The notes: generated from the sequence alone by a model not told the origin. A DNA stretch of 64,000 bases from Sycon ciliatum (GCF_964019385.1 NC_088654.1:21013375-21077374), one strand, 5' to 3'. Counted from the first letter of the stretch, positions 1 through 11,984 are shown. Program-made: numbers and translations.

Positions 1-158
1 ACACACACACACACACGTTGGCTGACATGCCATGTGCCAGATTTAAAACCAATATCTGGCCATTTTGAATTCGGTTCTGAAGCTAAATCTAGCCGGATCA
101 GATTTTCACAAAACTGAGTCTCATTTGAATGGACTACGGTAGTATAATGTTCATTTAC

Positions 159-340
159 CTGCAATAGCTGCTGCTGAACTGGTCATAACAACTCTCTTGA
201 CAGTCTTGGCTTGCTGACAGGCCTTGAGCACTCTCTCAACGCCACCTACTGCCGGTCGAGACAGTTCCTCAGGGTCACGGGGAGTGGACGTCGGAATCGG
301 CGAGGCTGTGTGTTGTACGTATGTGCATCCGTCCACTGCA
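159..340 (-). CDS. Extended SDR (dihydroflavonol-4-reductase-like), exon 2, partial gene
   Basis: Second exon of a minus-strand NAD(P)-dependent oxidoreductase of the extended short-chain dehydrogenase family (DFR / cinnamoyl-CoA-reductase-like). It encodes the hallmark HTASP segment, the PAVGG...VL helix and the VKRVVMTSS strand that precedes the active-site region. The acceptor (ag at 341-342) joins in frame to exon 1 and restores the family pattern DEGW-x-AV-x-GC-x-YV-x-HTASP. The donor (gt) lies just below 159. Later exons, including the YxxxK active site, are outside the window. An expanded (AC)n tract lies just upstream in the intron. Family identity is secure; the substrate is unknown. 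Confidence 0.8.
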
Positions 341-385
341 CTGTCAGTATCCATGAGCAGGCATACGTGGATGCAAGCAAACATG

Positions 386-390
<5 letters not shown>

Positions 391-416
<26 letters not shown>
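391..416. repeat. (AC)n microsatellite
   Basis: Pure AC dinucleotide tract just upstream of SDR exon 2. Another (AC)n tract occupies positions 1-16. Confidence 0.95.
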
Positions 417-419
<3 letters not shown>

Positions 420-863
420 AATCCATTAATCCATTGTCCTTGTTCATTTAATTTCGCCTGTATTTCAACTGACGATAAGGCGACCACTGCCTACTGTAAG
501 GGTTGAATCTCTATCGGGGCACAAAGTCTAACAATTTAACGAGAAAAATCCATCGCTAACTCAAGAAACGCTACACACGTATGATATTCCTTCCCTCCTC
601 TGTACTGGAGACACAGAAGACAGGTGTGTAGTGGCAGGAGTGTTATAAAAGTTTGTGCCCGCCAAGTGGGAATTTTTGGCAAATCGTTTAGACTTTAGAC
701 TAGCTCGTCACACTTTCCACTCTTACATTAAAGTACTGGGGGGGGGGGGGTTCAAGATGATGATTGTTGAAGAGCCTGAAGTGTGCCCTTTTTTCAGTGC
801 TACTGCATTCTAGTCTCCGAGGAAGATGGCTACGTACACAGGGTAAGACCCACTACTGTCAAT

Positions 864-1749
864 CAGGGAGTAGTAAAATACAGGGAGGTGACACGCCACT
901 AATCGTGATTTTTGATGGGTGCCTCGCGCTTGTTTTTTTTTCTTTCGCAAAAAAAGATGATCTGCTGAATCAATCTTGAGTATTTGTTGAAGAACTAATT
1001 CCGGGAAAAGGTCTATCCATCTCATGGAACAGCATTTGTTTTGCTCTTTTGATACATCTGCGTCATCGTCATATGGAAAGGTACCACCCTTCCGAAATTC
1101 GTCCCGATCGACGGCATGGAGCAATAGAACGAAGGTGATTTCCTTGAGAACAATACGTGTACGATTGGAGATGGAAAAGCGAGTGCACCGATTTCGAAGT
1201 CGAAAAAATCTCTAGGACACCACATGATCGGCACTAATTTCTCCTCAGTTGTGATCAACCAGTACTTCTCTACCTTCTTTGTGATGATGAGCATTTCATA
1301 TTATGGTATGCTAGAGATTCGGGAGTTCACTTTTCGGAATGAAATGTTCCTAAGTTTGTCAAGGACTGAAATGCGGGCTACGTCGTCGTAAACAGCTTGT
1401 ATCGATACAGGAAAAATCTACGGCACGCAGGGATATCTCCCAAAGTAATACCACTCTTGCCGGACTTCTATCCTGACATAGTGGTAGTTTGGTCGACTAC
1501 CAAACTTTGTGAAGGCAGACAATTGTTGGAAATTCTCAGCGCTGAGTTTCTACGGGCTGCAGTATGAGTCCCTTTGGCGGTAGGTATTTTACTACTCCCT
1601 AATCAAGAGAATCCTGATCCGCGCGCGTGTCTACACACTTCGGTACCCATAGTACCCCAATCTCACCCGCCGGGTGAAAACGGTGCTGAGGCAATCGTCA
1701 AACTGGCCGTACATGCTCGTGTCACCTCCCTGTATTTTACTACTCCCTG
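864..1749. mobile_element. Non-autonomous hAT element (MITE), CAGGGAGTAGTA family
   Basis: About 886 bp bounded by inverted repeats of at least 31 bp that start CAGGGAGTAGTAAAATACAG at both ends. It is flanked by a perfect 8-bp duplication CTGTCAAT (856-863 and 1750-1757). The 8-bp duplication and CAG-start are hAT hallmarks. It has no transposase. Fragments and minimal copies of the same terminus recur at about 22193, 24634, 31920 and 36046. Confidence 0.85.
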
Positions 1750-2405
1750 CTGTCAATAGCCAGTGCAGGTTGTCATAATAAAACGACTCATCCGTGTTCC
1801 ATTCCCGTGCATGGTACATGCATGGTGCGACGGCACAATGACAGCAGTCGCAAATCACACTGAGTATTACACGTGTTTGTTGGTACTGCGTAGTATGTAC
1901 TTTTCGCAGTTGACGAAAAATCGGCACAGTGTGGGTGTGGTAGTAAGCACTTCGGCTAGGAAGTACTTTTTTCCGTGTTCCCTTGTCGGTACGTCTTTCC
2001 AGGGTTTGACTGAATTAGTGAACCTGTGATGCTCTACGTCACCGGGAAAGCGACGAGGAGAATCCCGGGGATCCCCGGGAACTCTCTTCGCGTTCCCGTC
2101 ATGTGCGTGTACAGAAAACCCGTTCTGCTCTAAATTCACGTCAAGAAATCACGTGGAATGTGTACTGGGGCTTTACCGTTCCAAATTTAGGGGTCTCTCA
2201 CGTAGAAATCTGGACCCAAAACACGCGAAGCCGTACACTCAGACACGTGCACCTGTTCTCGATCTACGTGATTTCTAATTCTCTACATTTCACGTGGAGC
2301 AGAACCTCGCAACAAGACCGGTTCACACGTACACAGACTACACGCACACGTCTACAATTCCGTTACAACAAGGACATAACACAAGGACATAACACAAGGG
2401 CATAC

Positions 2406-2650
2406 CTCTGCCAGCCTTCGTCCGAGTGCAGATCGGCACCGACCACTTCCAGGCGCGCCGCTGCACCATCGTCAATTTTGCCCGCCATCTCCATCAGGAG
2501 TGGCATCTTCTTCTCCAGTGACGAGATGCGGACTGTGCCCCGCACCTCGTACCGCGGAGAGCCATCTTCATTGCGAGCGCTGAGCAACTGGTGGACAATG
2601 TGAGAGGCGATATACCCACTTGCACCAGTCACCAAAACTTTCTCCATCAT
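2406..2650 (-). CDS. Extended SDR (dihydroflavonol-4-reductase-like), exon 1
   Basis: First coding exon of the SDR gene. It starts with two adjacent ATGs (2650 and 2647) followed directly by the Rossmann beta-strand and glycine motif VLVTGASGYIASHIV (the TGxxGxxA/G NADP-binding fingerprint). It then runs through VRGTVR, the EKK helix and EVVGADL to DEGWQ, which is the standard DFR-family order. It ends at 2406 with a GTATGC donor. An in-frame extension upstream of the ATGs is not family-like, so the ATG pair is the likely start. The enzyme would be cytosolic or endoplasmic-reticulum associated; its substrate cannot be inferred. Confidence 0.8.
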
Positions 2651-3330
2651 TGCGACCGGGCTAATCTTCGTTGGGAACAGTTTGGGAGGAAAATAGCTAC
2701 ACACCTACAAAAAAACAAAGCAGTTGTAAAAATTCCGGTGTTGGTTTGACTTTGAGCGAGAGTCCATTTATAGAATCATACTCTTCGATCGACTGCATGC
2801 ACTCTACAGACTACACTGCGGTTATCATGGTTATCTGGTTATCATGCCATTCATTCATGGTTCTGCGCAAAAGTCCCGGATGATAACCTGGGGCCCCAGG
2901 TCATCAGGGTCATGGACTCTTGGAACTTGCGCATATGGGTTGGTGCGCGGCGCTGCCTTCACCTCAGAGAGTGGTATTTTACAACTCTCTGCTTCGTCTC
3001 GTAGCTTGCCATGACTCAGATCAGGCCTCGTAGCGGCGTCTGCATGTGCATACTTTTTTCTAAAACTTTTAATAGGCTAGCATGCACTAAAAAAAACTAG
3101 TAAACTTCTAATCTAAATCCAGACTGCACTGGAAAAAGACTAAAGAGAAAGAGTACATGAGCACATGAGCACAAAGCTGATGGGTTCGCTTTTTCAGTGT
3201 TGTCTTATGTTGTCCGTGACCTCTACGAGGTCGGTCCCTTTTGGGGCGCATTGTAATCTGTGTCGCTGTGTCCGCGCGGACTGCGTGCGGACCGCGCGCG
3301 GACTGCAGGTTAAGGTTGCGCCACAGCGAG
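2651..3330. other. Non-coding, upstream of the SDR gene
   Basis: Presumed promoter side of the SDR gene. No clear TATA box. A degenerate hAT-like hairpin (agagagtggtattttacaac ... ctctct) lies around 2967-2993. No gene seen. Confidence 0.5.
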
Positions 3331-3530
3331 NNNNNNNNNNNNNNNNNNNNNNNNNNNNNNNNNNNNNNNNNNNNNNNNNNNNNNNNNNNNNNNNNNNNNN
3401 NNNNNNNNNNNNNNNNNNNNNNNNNNNNNNNNNNNNNNNNNNNNNNNNNNNNNNNNNNNNNNNNNNNNNNNNNNNNNNNNNNNNNNNNNNNNNNNNNNNN
3501 NNNNNNNNNNNNNNNNNNNNNNNNNNNNNN
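3331..3530. other. Assembly gap (200 N)
   Basis: A run of exactly 200 N, the size often used for a gap of unknown length. It directly precedes a long CT satellite, which probably caused the assembly break. Confidence 1.
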
Positions 3531-3850
<320 letters not shown>

Positions 3851-4063
3851 TCACTTGATCTCCCTCCCTCCCTAGCTGCATTCCTATCGATGCTGGTCGT
3901 AGGCGTTGATTCCGAGACCTCCGGTCGGATGAGCCTCGCCAACCACATCGGCACATCGCCCCTACTCCCCTTTGTCTTGTTGTCCAGTGTCATTTCAGTT
4001 GTCCTCTTCCCCTGATTATTAGTAGGGCTGTGTTTTTGAGTAAAAAAAAAAAAAAAAAAAGCG

Positions 4064-4590
4064 ATGAAAATACTAGTTACTGCGCACCTGGCAGATATCA
4101 CCACACGTCTAAGCGTCCAGGAGCAACGGAATCTTGGGTTTTCACTGGAATCTAGTTCCTCCAGCATCGTCTAGGGGCAGTAGCCCACCGTCGGTGAATG
4201 GCCGTCCAGAAAGGTCGAACCTGATCTTCTGCAGCATCTCGCAGTCCCGCGAGGCACACCGTGTACGCCTGCCATGTATTTATTGTACAAATAAAACTCA
4301 TGCATAATAGTGGACTCTACAGTGATGAGTCTCAGCCTGTATATATAGTATGCTGCAAAAGACACAGGAAATGTGGCTGGTGTCTGTACACTGGACGCCA
4401 ACACCCCAGTCTTCTCCTGCAGGAGTTGTTTGACATTGACATTATGCAGTGGGTCGACATTGACCTGGTTTGGCAGCTATCGTAATAGTATCTGCCTGGT
4501 TTGATGTAGCAGGTTGGCGTTTGCTTGTCGTCCAGTCCGGAATTTTCTTGTAACCCACGGTGGAGTACGCGCAGGGTTTGTGATCATCCC
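4064..4590 (-). repeat. Dispersed repeat, inverted partner of 14200-14693
   Basis: About 500 bp that matches the reverse complement of 14200-14693 with scattered substitutions. An example is the block around 4150-4250, which contains ctagttcctccagcatcgt. It has no coding potential I can support. The class is unknown. The pair flanks the Pao element at a distance. Confidence 0.7.
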
Positions 4591-5108
4591 TGTTCACTTC
4601 AATATTATACAAACACAACGTTCCCTTTGTCACTCATCTTATCCCGAGTACTGAATTTGCTGACAATATTGCACCACACTTGTCACAACCTACCGCCACT
4701 GCTGACGGTGGCGACTGGTTCGTCAATGGCGGTGATCAGCGCCATGTTAACGATGCCCTAGTGACTGTGTGTCATGGATTGCATTGCCATCAGTGGTCAT
4801 TGCCGTTCACCTTGGTGCAGCCCTGAACAACTGCCTCAGCCCATGGGAGTCTCAAGTGGACAAAGTTGTTGCCAAAATAGCTCAGCAGATTGGTGCATCG
4901 TGGTGTAGGTGAGCACATAACTAGGACTTCCCAGCGCCTATTTGTCCAGGCTGCGATACGATGTGACATGCTGTACTGCACATTCTTTTCAGCACTGCGA
5001 GGCCGGCAGCTGGACCGACTGCAGGCGCCACGCACATGCATGCTGCCTGTTGCCAGTGCAGCATTCTGGAACGTTCTTTCCTTCTGAGATCCGTGGAATA
5101 ATAACTTT
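4591..5108. other. Intergenic, nothing recognised
   Basis: No gene or repeat recognised. It ends with ACTTT (5104-5108), the target-site duplication of the adjoining Pao element. Confidence 0.5.
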
Positions 5109-5535
5109 TGTTCTGTCGCGCACACACACTGGTGCAGAAGACTGTATCATTGTTCCCAAGACTGTTGTTATTCTTGAAGACTGAGTAGCACCGACTCTTT
5201 CTGTTCTAAATACTACTAAAGAAAACTCTCTCCATGCATTACAGCGCAGCCAAACAAAAGGTACTGCAAAAACCTTATGCCGCACGCACAAGAACACAAC
5301 AACCAAAAAAGCTACACGGTGCAAAGCTGGCTCAGCGAAACTGACTCGAGCGGAACCTAAATCGGAGCTCGCCGACCAAATACATTATTACATGAGACAT
5401 CGAGGTGCAACCAAGCTGAGCGCATACATGGATAGCGATATTACCAAGAGCTAAGGTCAACACAGAGAACAGGCAGTATGACCGCAATGGCCTCGATCAC
5501 AGCTAGAGGACGAGAAAGCAGACCGCAACTGAACA
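5109..5535 (-). repeat. Pao 3' LTR
   Basis: 427-bp direct repeat of 12010-12436. In the element's minus orientation this is the 3' copy. Confidence 0.95.
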
Positions 5536-5547
5536 TCTCCCCCTTCA
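5536..5547 (-). other. Polypurine tract of the Pao element
   Basis: On the minus strand GAAGGGGGAGA immediately precedes the 3' LTR, the expected plus-strand priming site. Confidence 0.7.
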
Positions 5548-5827
5548 CTCACGAATGGTGAGTACGAGGTAACCGCAGTAATGTGCTATGAAAGCGAGCA
5601 AACTAGAACCTACAGGTATTGATCAGAACCGTCTCGAAAAAACTAAGAGAAATAGATAGAGAAAAACAAAACAAGACAAGTGTCACACTCATGCAGTTTA
5701 CATAGCTATTGCAAACATTGCTCGAGAGTCACACTGCGATACTTAGCTGAGATAGCGTTACCGGCCGATGTCACCAGGCTGCTCAATTATCCGCCATATC
5801 GAGGATTGGAATGAGCCGGTGGATGGA

Positions 5828-8800
5828 TCAGCGGTAGGTCTTGCCACGCATGCGGACGTCAACTACTCTGACGCAGCCATCAGGGCCGGGGAACGTGTTG
5901 CACACTCTGCCCATGGGCCACTTGCCGTGCGGCGTGTCAGGCTCCATGCATAGTACGACGTCTCCAACTTCCACATTCTTCTGCGTCCGACGCCACTTCT
6001 TGCGCGCGTTGAGCAATGGCACGAACTCCGTGAGCCACCGTGTCCACACTTCCTTCAGGAGCTGTTGAACTAAGACGTAGCGCTCTCGGGGGTGTACCCG
6101 GTCCCTTGCATCTGCGGCAAGCTCAATAGGCAGTGGAGGGCTGCATCGTCCAGCAAGGAAATGCTGTGGTGTGAGGGCTTCCGGATCCTCGGGGTCTGCA
6201 GACAGAGGCATCAGCGGGCGGGAGTTGATTAGCTCTTCGGCAATGACAAACGCCGTGTGCAGCTCCTCATCGGTGATGTCAGCTTTGGCAAGAGTCGAGT
6301 ATAGGGCTCTCTTTGCGGCCTTGATCATTACTTCGAATGCACCACCAAAGTGTGGCGCGCGAGGAGGGTTGAACCGCCACCTCACTCGGTTGTCCGCCAG
6401 GCTTCGGGCAATCTCGCGGCGGTCAAGCTGCTCAACTGCCTCTCGCAACTCACGGGCTGCTGCTGAGAAATTCGTACCGTTGTCTGTCACTATCTGCTGG
6501 GGCGTGCCGCGCCGCTTGGTGAACCGGGTCAGAGCCAAGAGGAAACCATCGGTATCCAGAGAGTATACCAACTCCAGGTGGCAGGCTCTCGTTTCCAGGC
6601 AGGTAAACAGGCATAGGTAGCGCTTTGCCTGGGCTCTGCCCCGCCCTTGCTTGGTCTGAAATGGGCCCGCAAAGTCGATGCCACATGAAGTGAATACCTG
6701 CAGGGACCCAGCCGTACGGATGTCGGGTAGCTGACCCATAATCTGGGATGCTGGTGGCCTCCACTGTCGCCGGCATCGAACACAAGCTTGGCGCACAGCT
6801 TTCGTTACTGACAGACCGTTGACTATCCAGAACCTCTCGCGCAACTTGGCCAGGAGGTGCTGAGGACCAGCGGCATGCTTGCAGATTCGGTCCTGCTGCT
6901 CAACAATCAACCTAGTGACAGTGTGCTTAGCGGGCAGAATGACTGGCTGACGCAACCGATAGGGCAGATGGCTGGATGCTTTCAGTCGACCTCCCACCAC
7001 CAAGAGCTGCTTCCGCGACGAGTCGAGCTCTGGTCCTGGTGCAGCAAGTGGGTCTTGCTTTTGCACTGGCTTGCCGGCTGCTAACTGATGCCTTGTGGAA
7101 CCATATACATCAATCTGTGCTTGTAGTACCCAGTGGTCCTCAGCTGCCTGTAGCTCTGACGCTGCTAACTCTGGCACTGCAAGCACTGATGTGGCTGTTG
7201 TCACCTGCAACAGTGCAATGACCTCGTTGATCTCTCCGTTCTCTCCGTGGGGATGGCCTTCCCCCTTCGTGGCAACGCGGCGTCTGCAGTTGCAGATAAA
7301 GCGTTGGCACCACGCTGTTATGCGAGCCAACTGCTGCCATCTTGAATACTGCTCCGGTTGGAGTCGTTCCACCACGGCGGGACTTGTGAAACCCTTCTCA
7401 GCCATGAACGTTGATTCTCGTTGAACCTCTCCAGGGAGGTCCACTGTTTGGACAGGCTGCGGTTGTTGTGGCCAAGTGTCTGCGCTCTTGGCTAGGAACT
7501 TGGGACCATGCCACCATTCTTGATCACTAGCCAATGCCTCCGCTGCTAGCCCACGCGTACCCTTGTCGGCCGGATTCTGTTTTCCGGGAACATGTCGCCA
7601 CTGGGACGGCTTGGTGGCACGTTGCAGCTCGGACACGCGGTTGCCAATGTCCACCTTGAATCGACGGCTGTGCGACCGGATCCATCCCAGAACATTCATC
7701 GAGTCGGTCCAGAAGGTGTGTTCGGAAATTGGCACATCCAAAGCATCACCGACTTCGCTGCTGATCCTCAGTCCGAGCACTGCTCCACGAAGCTCCAGCT
7801 GTGGAATGGTCTGACGACGGGTCGGCGCTGTCTTGGCCTTGGCCATGGCGAGTGTCACTCGCACCGCACCCGAGCTATCTTCAGCTAGAACGTAGGTGGC
7901 TGCTGCAATAGCGCGGTCGGACGCGTCCGTGAAGGTATGGATGGATACGGAGGATGCTGCTGATGCCTTGAAGCTGCGCGGCGCTGCTATCGCTGCTAGG
8001 GCTGGCAGTTCGCCAAACCATGCCTTCCACTTAGTGGCTACTGTTGACGGGAGCTCATCATCCCAAGACAGGCCGAGAAGCCACGTATCCTGCAGTAGGA
8101 CGCGCGCTCGGATGATGAATGGCGAAATCTGGCCACGTGGGTCGAAAGCTGTCGCGACACCACTGAGCACGGATCTTCTAGTGAGTTTTGAAAGCTGAGG
8201 TTGCTGTAAGCGGAAGGTGAAGGTGTCCTGCTTTGCTGACCAGGTTACTCCCAGTGTCTTCGTTGTTGGCAGGGTGCAGTGCACATGGTCGCCGACGTTG
8301 ACCACTGTGGACGCTGCGCGATCTGCTACCGGAACGCTTTCCACGACCTCTGCGCTATTAGACAACCACTTGCGTAAGTGGAATCCACCGTGAGCTAGGA
8401 TCTCCTGACAGTGCAAGCGGCTTTTCACAGCGTCCGCGACTGTGGGCCTCAACGCAAGCAGATCATCAATGTAACGGCTGCGCTCCAGAGCTTCTATAGT
8501 GTGTGCTGGATACTCAGGGCCGAACCGATGCAACACTTCTTGGACCGCCCTGCCTGCCAGGTACGGAGAGGCCTTGATACCAAACACCACGCGCTGAAAC
8601 TCATAGACGTGTGCCGGGCCGTCGTCGAACCGCCAGAGGAAACGGTGGTACTTGCGGTCTGATTTCCTGGGCATCACTTGCAAGAACATCTCCGAAATAT
8701 CAGCTACGAGTGCCACCGGTTCAGAGCAGAAACGAATCAGGACCTTGACGAGGTCTGTCTGAAGTGCCAGGCCACTGTGCATCTCATCATTGATAGAGCG

Positions 8801-11800
8801 GCCGTCCCATTTGGCTGCGGCGTCGAAAACTATCCGCACCTTTGTCGTCTCTTTGTCATCTCGAACCACTGGGAAGTGGGGGAGAAACCATTGATTGTCG
8901 CCGTCACCGTCTACCTCTTCACTGGGTACTTCGCGGATGTATCCCTTGGCGAGATGACTCTGCATAACGTCATGGTACCGTTGCCGTACACTCGGACGGC
9001 GGCTTAGCGAGTGCTCCAGGCTGCGCAGTCGCTGTGCGGCTTGCGGACGATTTGAGGAAACGTGAGGCTCCATCTCAATCCACGGAACGCCCAGCTCCAC
9101 TCTGCCACTGGCAAACTGCGCCGTGGCAGTTGTACGCTCTTCGACTTGCCTATCGTCTGCTGATGGCATGCTGTCGTAACTGGGTGGCCTCGTGCCAGCT
9201 GACTCCATCTCAAGGTGATTTCTGACGAGTACCTCGAGGCTCATCTCTTCTGAGGTCGGCGTGACAACTGCTGAAAAACTGGCCGGGCTCGACTCAGCTC
9301 TCCCTGGGCTCAGACATACCCAGCCTAGTGGAGTGTGCCGGGCAATTACATGGCTGGGGTGCTGTGTGGTAATCTCTTCCAGCACAGTATGAAGCTGGAT
9401 TGCATTGAGGCCGATCAGCACGTCAATCTGCCCACTGCACAGAGCTGGAAATGGTATGTCCTTGAGGTCCTCCCAGGCATACTTGGTTGTACTCCAGTCA
9501 ACAGGTTTGACACTAGGGCACACCGATGGCATGGCCCAAGCACGGAACTCAGATGCCGCTGAGCCGTCAACTGCCTCAACGGAGATAGTCACATGTTCAA
9601 ACACTCCGCTCACTACCTCACCACTCAAGACCGATGCGGTTAGTGGCTCACGTGGGCCGTCTGCTCCGACTGCTGAGGCAATGTGCTGCCTAACGTAGCT
9701 GGTTGAAGATGCCGGGTCTAAGAGTGCCGTCCCTCTTACACATCCGTCACGGTACTTGACAAGAACCGGCGCAGTCATAAATGACAATGGTGCAGAGGTT
9801 GTTTCTTGCTGTTCTCCCGACTTCCTGTCAGCCGCTAGAGTTGTGTCAATGGTCATGGTCGTGTGTGCTGTTTCTCGTCGACCACCGTTGGCGTCCGCTG
9901 GCGACCACCTTGCCTGATCAGCTCTGCTAAACTCCCTCTTCGATCGGTCTGAGTGTAGCAGTTGATGGTGACGTCGCTTGCATATGCTGCAGTTGGTCCT
10001 GCACTCGTTGGACCAGTGACCACGGGAGAGACAACAGCTGCACACACCTTTGTGCCCGCGCACAAAATCCCACCGCTTATCGACTGTAAGCCTCTGGAAA
10101 TCAGGGCACTTCGCGAGATGGTGAGGGTCTCCACAGAGGCCGCAAGGCTCTATTGCTGCCGCCAGAGTGTGCTGCATTGATGGCATGTGTCGTCTGGGGG
10201 GAACCGGCGGCCGAACTGATTGGCCTGTTAGCTTGCTGGAGCTGGTTGGTTCCTGAGGCGCGAGACGCTCATCCACACGCGTCATTTTGTGCACGCGTTT
10301 CATGACGAACTCCGAGAACGTCTCAGCGTCGCACCGTGTATCGTCGTACTTGTCAAAATATGCCGCCAGCACTGCCCTTGGCACCTTCTGCGTAATCGAC
10401 AAATACAACTCACGGCCTGGAGTGATGTTGGCCACTTTCATGTTGAGCAACGTGTTTCGCAGTTTCACGGCAAACTGCTTCATTGTTGCCAGGTCTCTCT
10501 CGTTGGTAATGCGAGGCCATGCCATGAGCTCTCGCTCCTGTTGCTCTAGGTTGCGGTCCTTCCCACCAAACCATCGATCCAGCTCCTCCATGATGGCAGT
10601 GTAGGCGCCTGGACCATCCAGCACGTCTGCAATTAGGTCTGCTGCAGCACCGCCGGCTAATGCCTCCCGAAGGTGAGCCAGCTTGTAGTCCTCAGACATG
10701 AGCGGGTTCTCATGGACCAAGTGGAGGAATCGCTGTTTCCACTTAAGGTACGACGGTCTCTGACCGTCAAACTTCGGCAAGTCGAGCGGCTTCAGGGACC
10801 TGCCCAGGCAAAGCTGGTAGAACGCATCCGGCCAGTTCGTGCCGCCACCAGGTAACACATTCGCTTGCTGTGGTGCAGGTGCCAATGGCACAAACTCTGC
10901 TGCAGCATGGCTCAATGCACTCTTGTCAGCTGTTTGCTTGGCACTCTTCCTGACCCTTGGTGCTGGCACTGGTCTGTCATTCCTGGGCTGGGCCTGTCCA
11001 GAGGTGGCTGTGGGAGTAGGCTGGTTGCTGGCAGCAGGTGAGTTGTAACGCAATAGGCTAGCTCTGTGCCTATGGGCTGGTCTTTGGTTCATACTACTAT
11101 GTGCTGTTGTCACATGGCTAGTACCACTGCTTGCTGCTACATGTACACTCTGGCTAGTACTAGTACTAGTAGCTGCCAAACAGGGCTGGACTGTCCCACT
11201 AGCACTCACACCAGTCAGACTCAGAGGCTGCACTTGAGTGTTCTGCTGCAACACTGACCTGTCACTTGCTTGCACTCTGGAGTCAGGAGCGCGTGTGCTG
11301 AAAACACCAGAAACCGTGACTGATGCGTCTGCGTCGCTCCTGTACTGTCTGGCCCTGCTCCTCGTTGGTGGCGGGATCTCTCCGTCGGATCGAACCGTGC
11401 TCAGGGCGCTGTTCGGGGAACGGATCCGTGCCGATGCCAAAGGTCTACGACTCCGGACCCCAGGCAAACTGCCACCAAGCCCAGTCGCCTCACCGCCACT
11501 GAACTCGTCGGAGGAGGACTGCTCTCCATCCGCCGACTGAGCATGGATCTCCGCGTTGCCAGATGCAGAAACTGCAAATTCTACGTGCGGTTCCTCATAC
11601 TCAGTACTAGTAGCGCCGGTCAAACTTTCACGTTGTTCTGCTGCCCTGGCTCGCTCCACGGCTAGCCTCTTGTTGGCAAGCTCGATCTCAAGGGCCAGTT
11701 CCTGGCGTTTCAACTCCGCGATCCGTTCAGCTGCTTCCAGCTCCATCTCTTGTTCTCGTCGTTCGATCGCGGCCCTCCTGCAGCTCTCTAGGCTGCTGTG

Positions 11801-11935
11801 ATCGTACTCGCTGGCCGACTGTGCGGGCGTCTTCGCCTTGCGTCGGCTCCGAACAGATTCCTGGTCGGAGAGGAATCTGGACGGCCTTTGTCCAAAATTC
11901 CGTCTGGCGCTCCGTCTTGGAGCCTCTTCCGCCAT
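5828..11935 (-). CDS. BEL/Pao Gag-Pol polyprotein
   Basis: A 2035-aa single frame. From N to C: an Arg/Glu-rich coiled gag region (about 50-110); the DUF1759-type gag core (LPKFDG, about 395-560); paired CCHC-like fingers (about 605-650); the DUF1758 aspartic protease with LLDPASSTSYV (about 720-760, DPASS in place of the usual DSGS); reverse transcriptase with VRIVFDAAAK and catalytic YIDDLL (about 1155); RNase H with FTDAS (about 1335); the integrase H/C finger; the DDE core with GIDFAGPF (about 1753), IVTDNGTNFS (about 1815) and HFGGAFE (about 1862); and a DUF5641-type C-terminus. It begins at ATG 11935 just downstream of the primer site and is uninterrupted, so it may be functional. A TGA at 5828 ends it slightly before the end seen in many relatives. 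Confidence 0.95.
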   Translation of the reverse strand: MAEEAPRRSARRNFGQRPSRFLSDQESVRSRRKAKTPAQSASEYDHSSLESCRRAAIERREQEMELEAAERIAELKRQELALEIELANKRLAVERARAAEQRESLTGATSTEYEEPHVEFAVSASGNAEIHAQSADGEQSSSDEFSGGEATGLGGSLPGVRSRRPLASARIRSPNSALSTVRSDGEIPPPTRSRARQYRSDADASVTVSGVFSTRAPDSRVQASDRSVLQQNTQVQPLSLTGVSASGTVQPCLAATSTSTSQSVHVAASSGTSHVTTAHSSMNQRPAHRHRASLLRYNSPAASNQPTPTATSGQAQPRNDRPVPAPRVRKSAKQTADKSALSHAAAEFVPLAPAPQQANVLPGGGTNWPDAFYQLCLGRSLKPLDLPKFDGQRPSYLKWKQRFLHLVHENPLMSEDYKLAHLREALAGGAAADLIADVLDGPGAYTAIMEELDRWFGGKDRNLEQQERELMAWPRITNERDLATMKQFAVKLRNTLLNMKVANITPGRELYLSITQKVPRAVLAAYFDKYDDTRCDAETFSEFVMKRVHKMTRVDERLAPQEPTSSSKLTGQSVRPPVPPRRHMPSMQHTLAAAIEPCGLCGDPHHLAKCPDFQRLTVDKRWDFVRGHKGVCSCCLSRGHWSNECRTNCSICKRRHHQLLHSDRSKREFSRADQARWSPADANGGRRETAHTTMTIDTTLAADRKSGEQQETTSAPLSFMTAPVLVKYRDGCVRGTALLDPASSTSYVRQHIASAVGADGPREPLTASVLSGEVVSGVFEHVTISVEAVDGSAASEFRAWAMPSVCPSVKPVDWSTTKYAWEDLKDIPFPALCSGQIDVLIGLNAIQLHTVLEEITTQHPSHVIARHTPLGWVCLSPGRAESSPASFSAVVTPTSEEMSLEVLVRNHLEMESAGTRPPSYDSMPSADDRQVEERTTATAQFASGRVELGVPWIEMEPHVSSNRPQAAQRLRSLEHSLSRRPSVRQRYHDVMQSHLAKGYIREVPSEEVDGDGDNQWFLPHFPVVRDDKETTKVRIVFDAAAKWDGRSINDEMHSGLALQTDLVKVLIRFCSEPVALVADISEMFLQVMPRKSDRKYHRFLWRFDDGPAHVYEFQRVVFGIKASPYLAGRAVQEVLHRFGPEYPAHTIEALERSRYIDDLLALRPTVADAVKSRLHCQEILAHGGFHLRKWLSNSAEVVESVPVADRAASTVVNVGDHVHCTLPTTKTLGVTWSAKQDTFTFRLQQPQLSKLTRRSVLSGVATAFDPRGQISPFIIRARVLLQDTWLLGLSWDDELPSTVATKWKAWFGELPALAAIAAPRSFKASAASSVSIHTFTDASDRAIAAATYVLAEDSSGAVRVTLAMAKAKTAPTRRQTIPQLELRGAVLGLRISSEVGDALDVPISEHTFWTDSMNVLGWIRSHSRRFKVDIGNRVSELQRATKPSQWRHVPGKQNPADKGTRGLAAEALASDQEWWHGPKFLAKSADTWPQQPQPVQTVDLPGEVQRESTFMAEKGFTSPAVVERLQPEQYSRWQQLARITAWCQRFICNCRRRVATKGEGHPHGENGEINEVIALLQVTTATSVLAVPELAASELQAAEDHWVLQAQIDVYGSTRHQLAAGKPVQKQDPLAAPGPELDSSRKQLLVVGGRLKASSHLPYRLRQPVILPAKHTVTRLIVEQQDRICKHAAGPQHLLAKLRERFWIVNGLSVTKAVRQACVRCRRQWRPPASQIMGQLPDIRTAGSLQVFTSCGIDFAGPFQTKQGRGRAQAKRYLCLFTCLETRACHLELVYSLDTDGFLLALTRFTKRRGTPQQIVTDNGTNFSAAARELREAVEQLDRREIARSLADNRVRWRFNPPRAPHFGGAFEVMIKAAKRALYSTLAKADITDEELHTAFVIAEELINSRPLMPLSADPEDPEALTPQHFLAGRCSPPLPIELAADARDRVHPRERYVLVQQLLKEVWTRWLTEFVPLLNARKKWRRTQKNVEVGDVVLCMEPDTPHGKWPMGRVCNTFPGPDGCVRVVDVRMRGKTYR

Positions 11936-11984
11936 CGTGCCCTACTCTGGCACATTCACGGAATCACTACGGATCTCGCTCTTC

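Larger units (their letters stand above)
341..2405 (-). other. Intron 1 of the SDR gene
   Basis: A GT-AG intron of about 2.07 kb: on the minus strand the donor is AG|GTATGC next to 2406 and the acceptor is CAG next to 340. It carries the (AC)n tract at 391-416 and the hAT MITE at 864-1749. No other gene was seen in it. Confidence 0.7.
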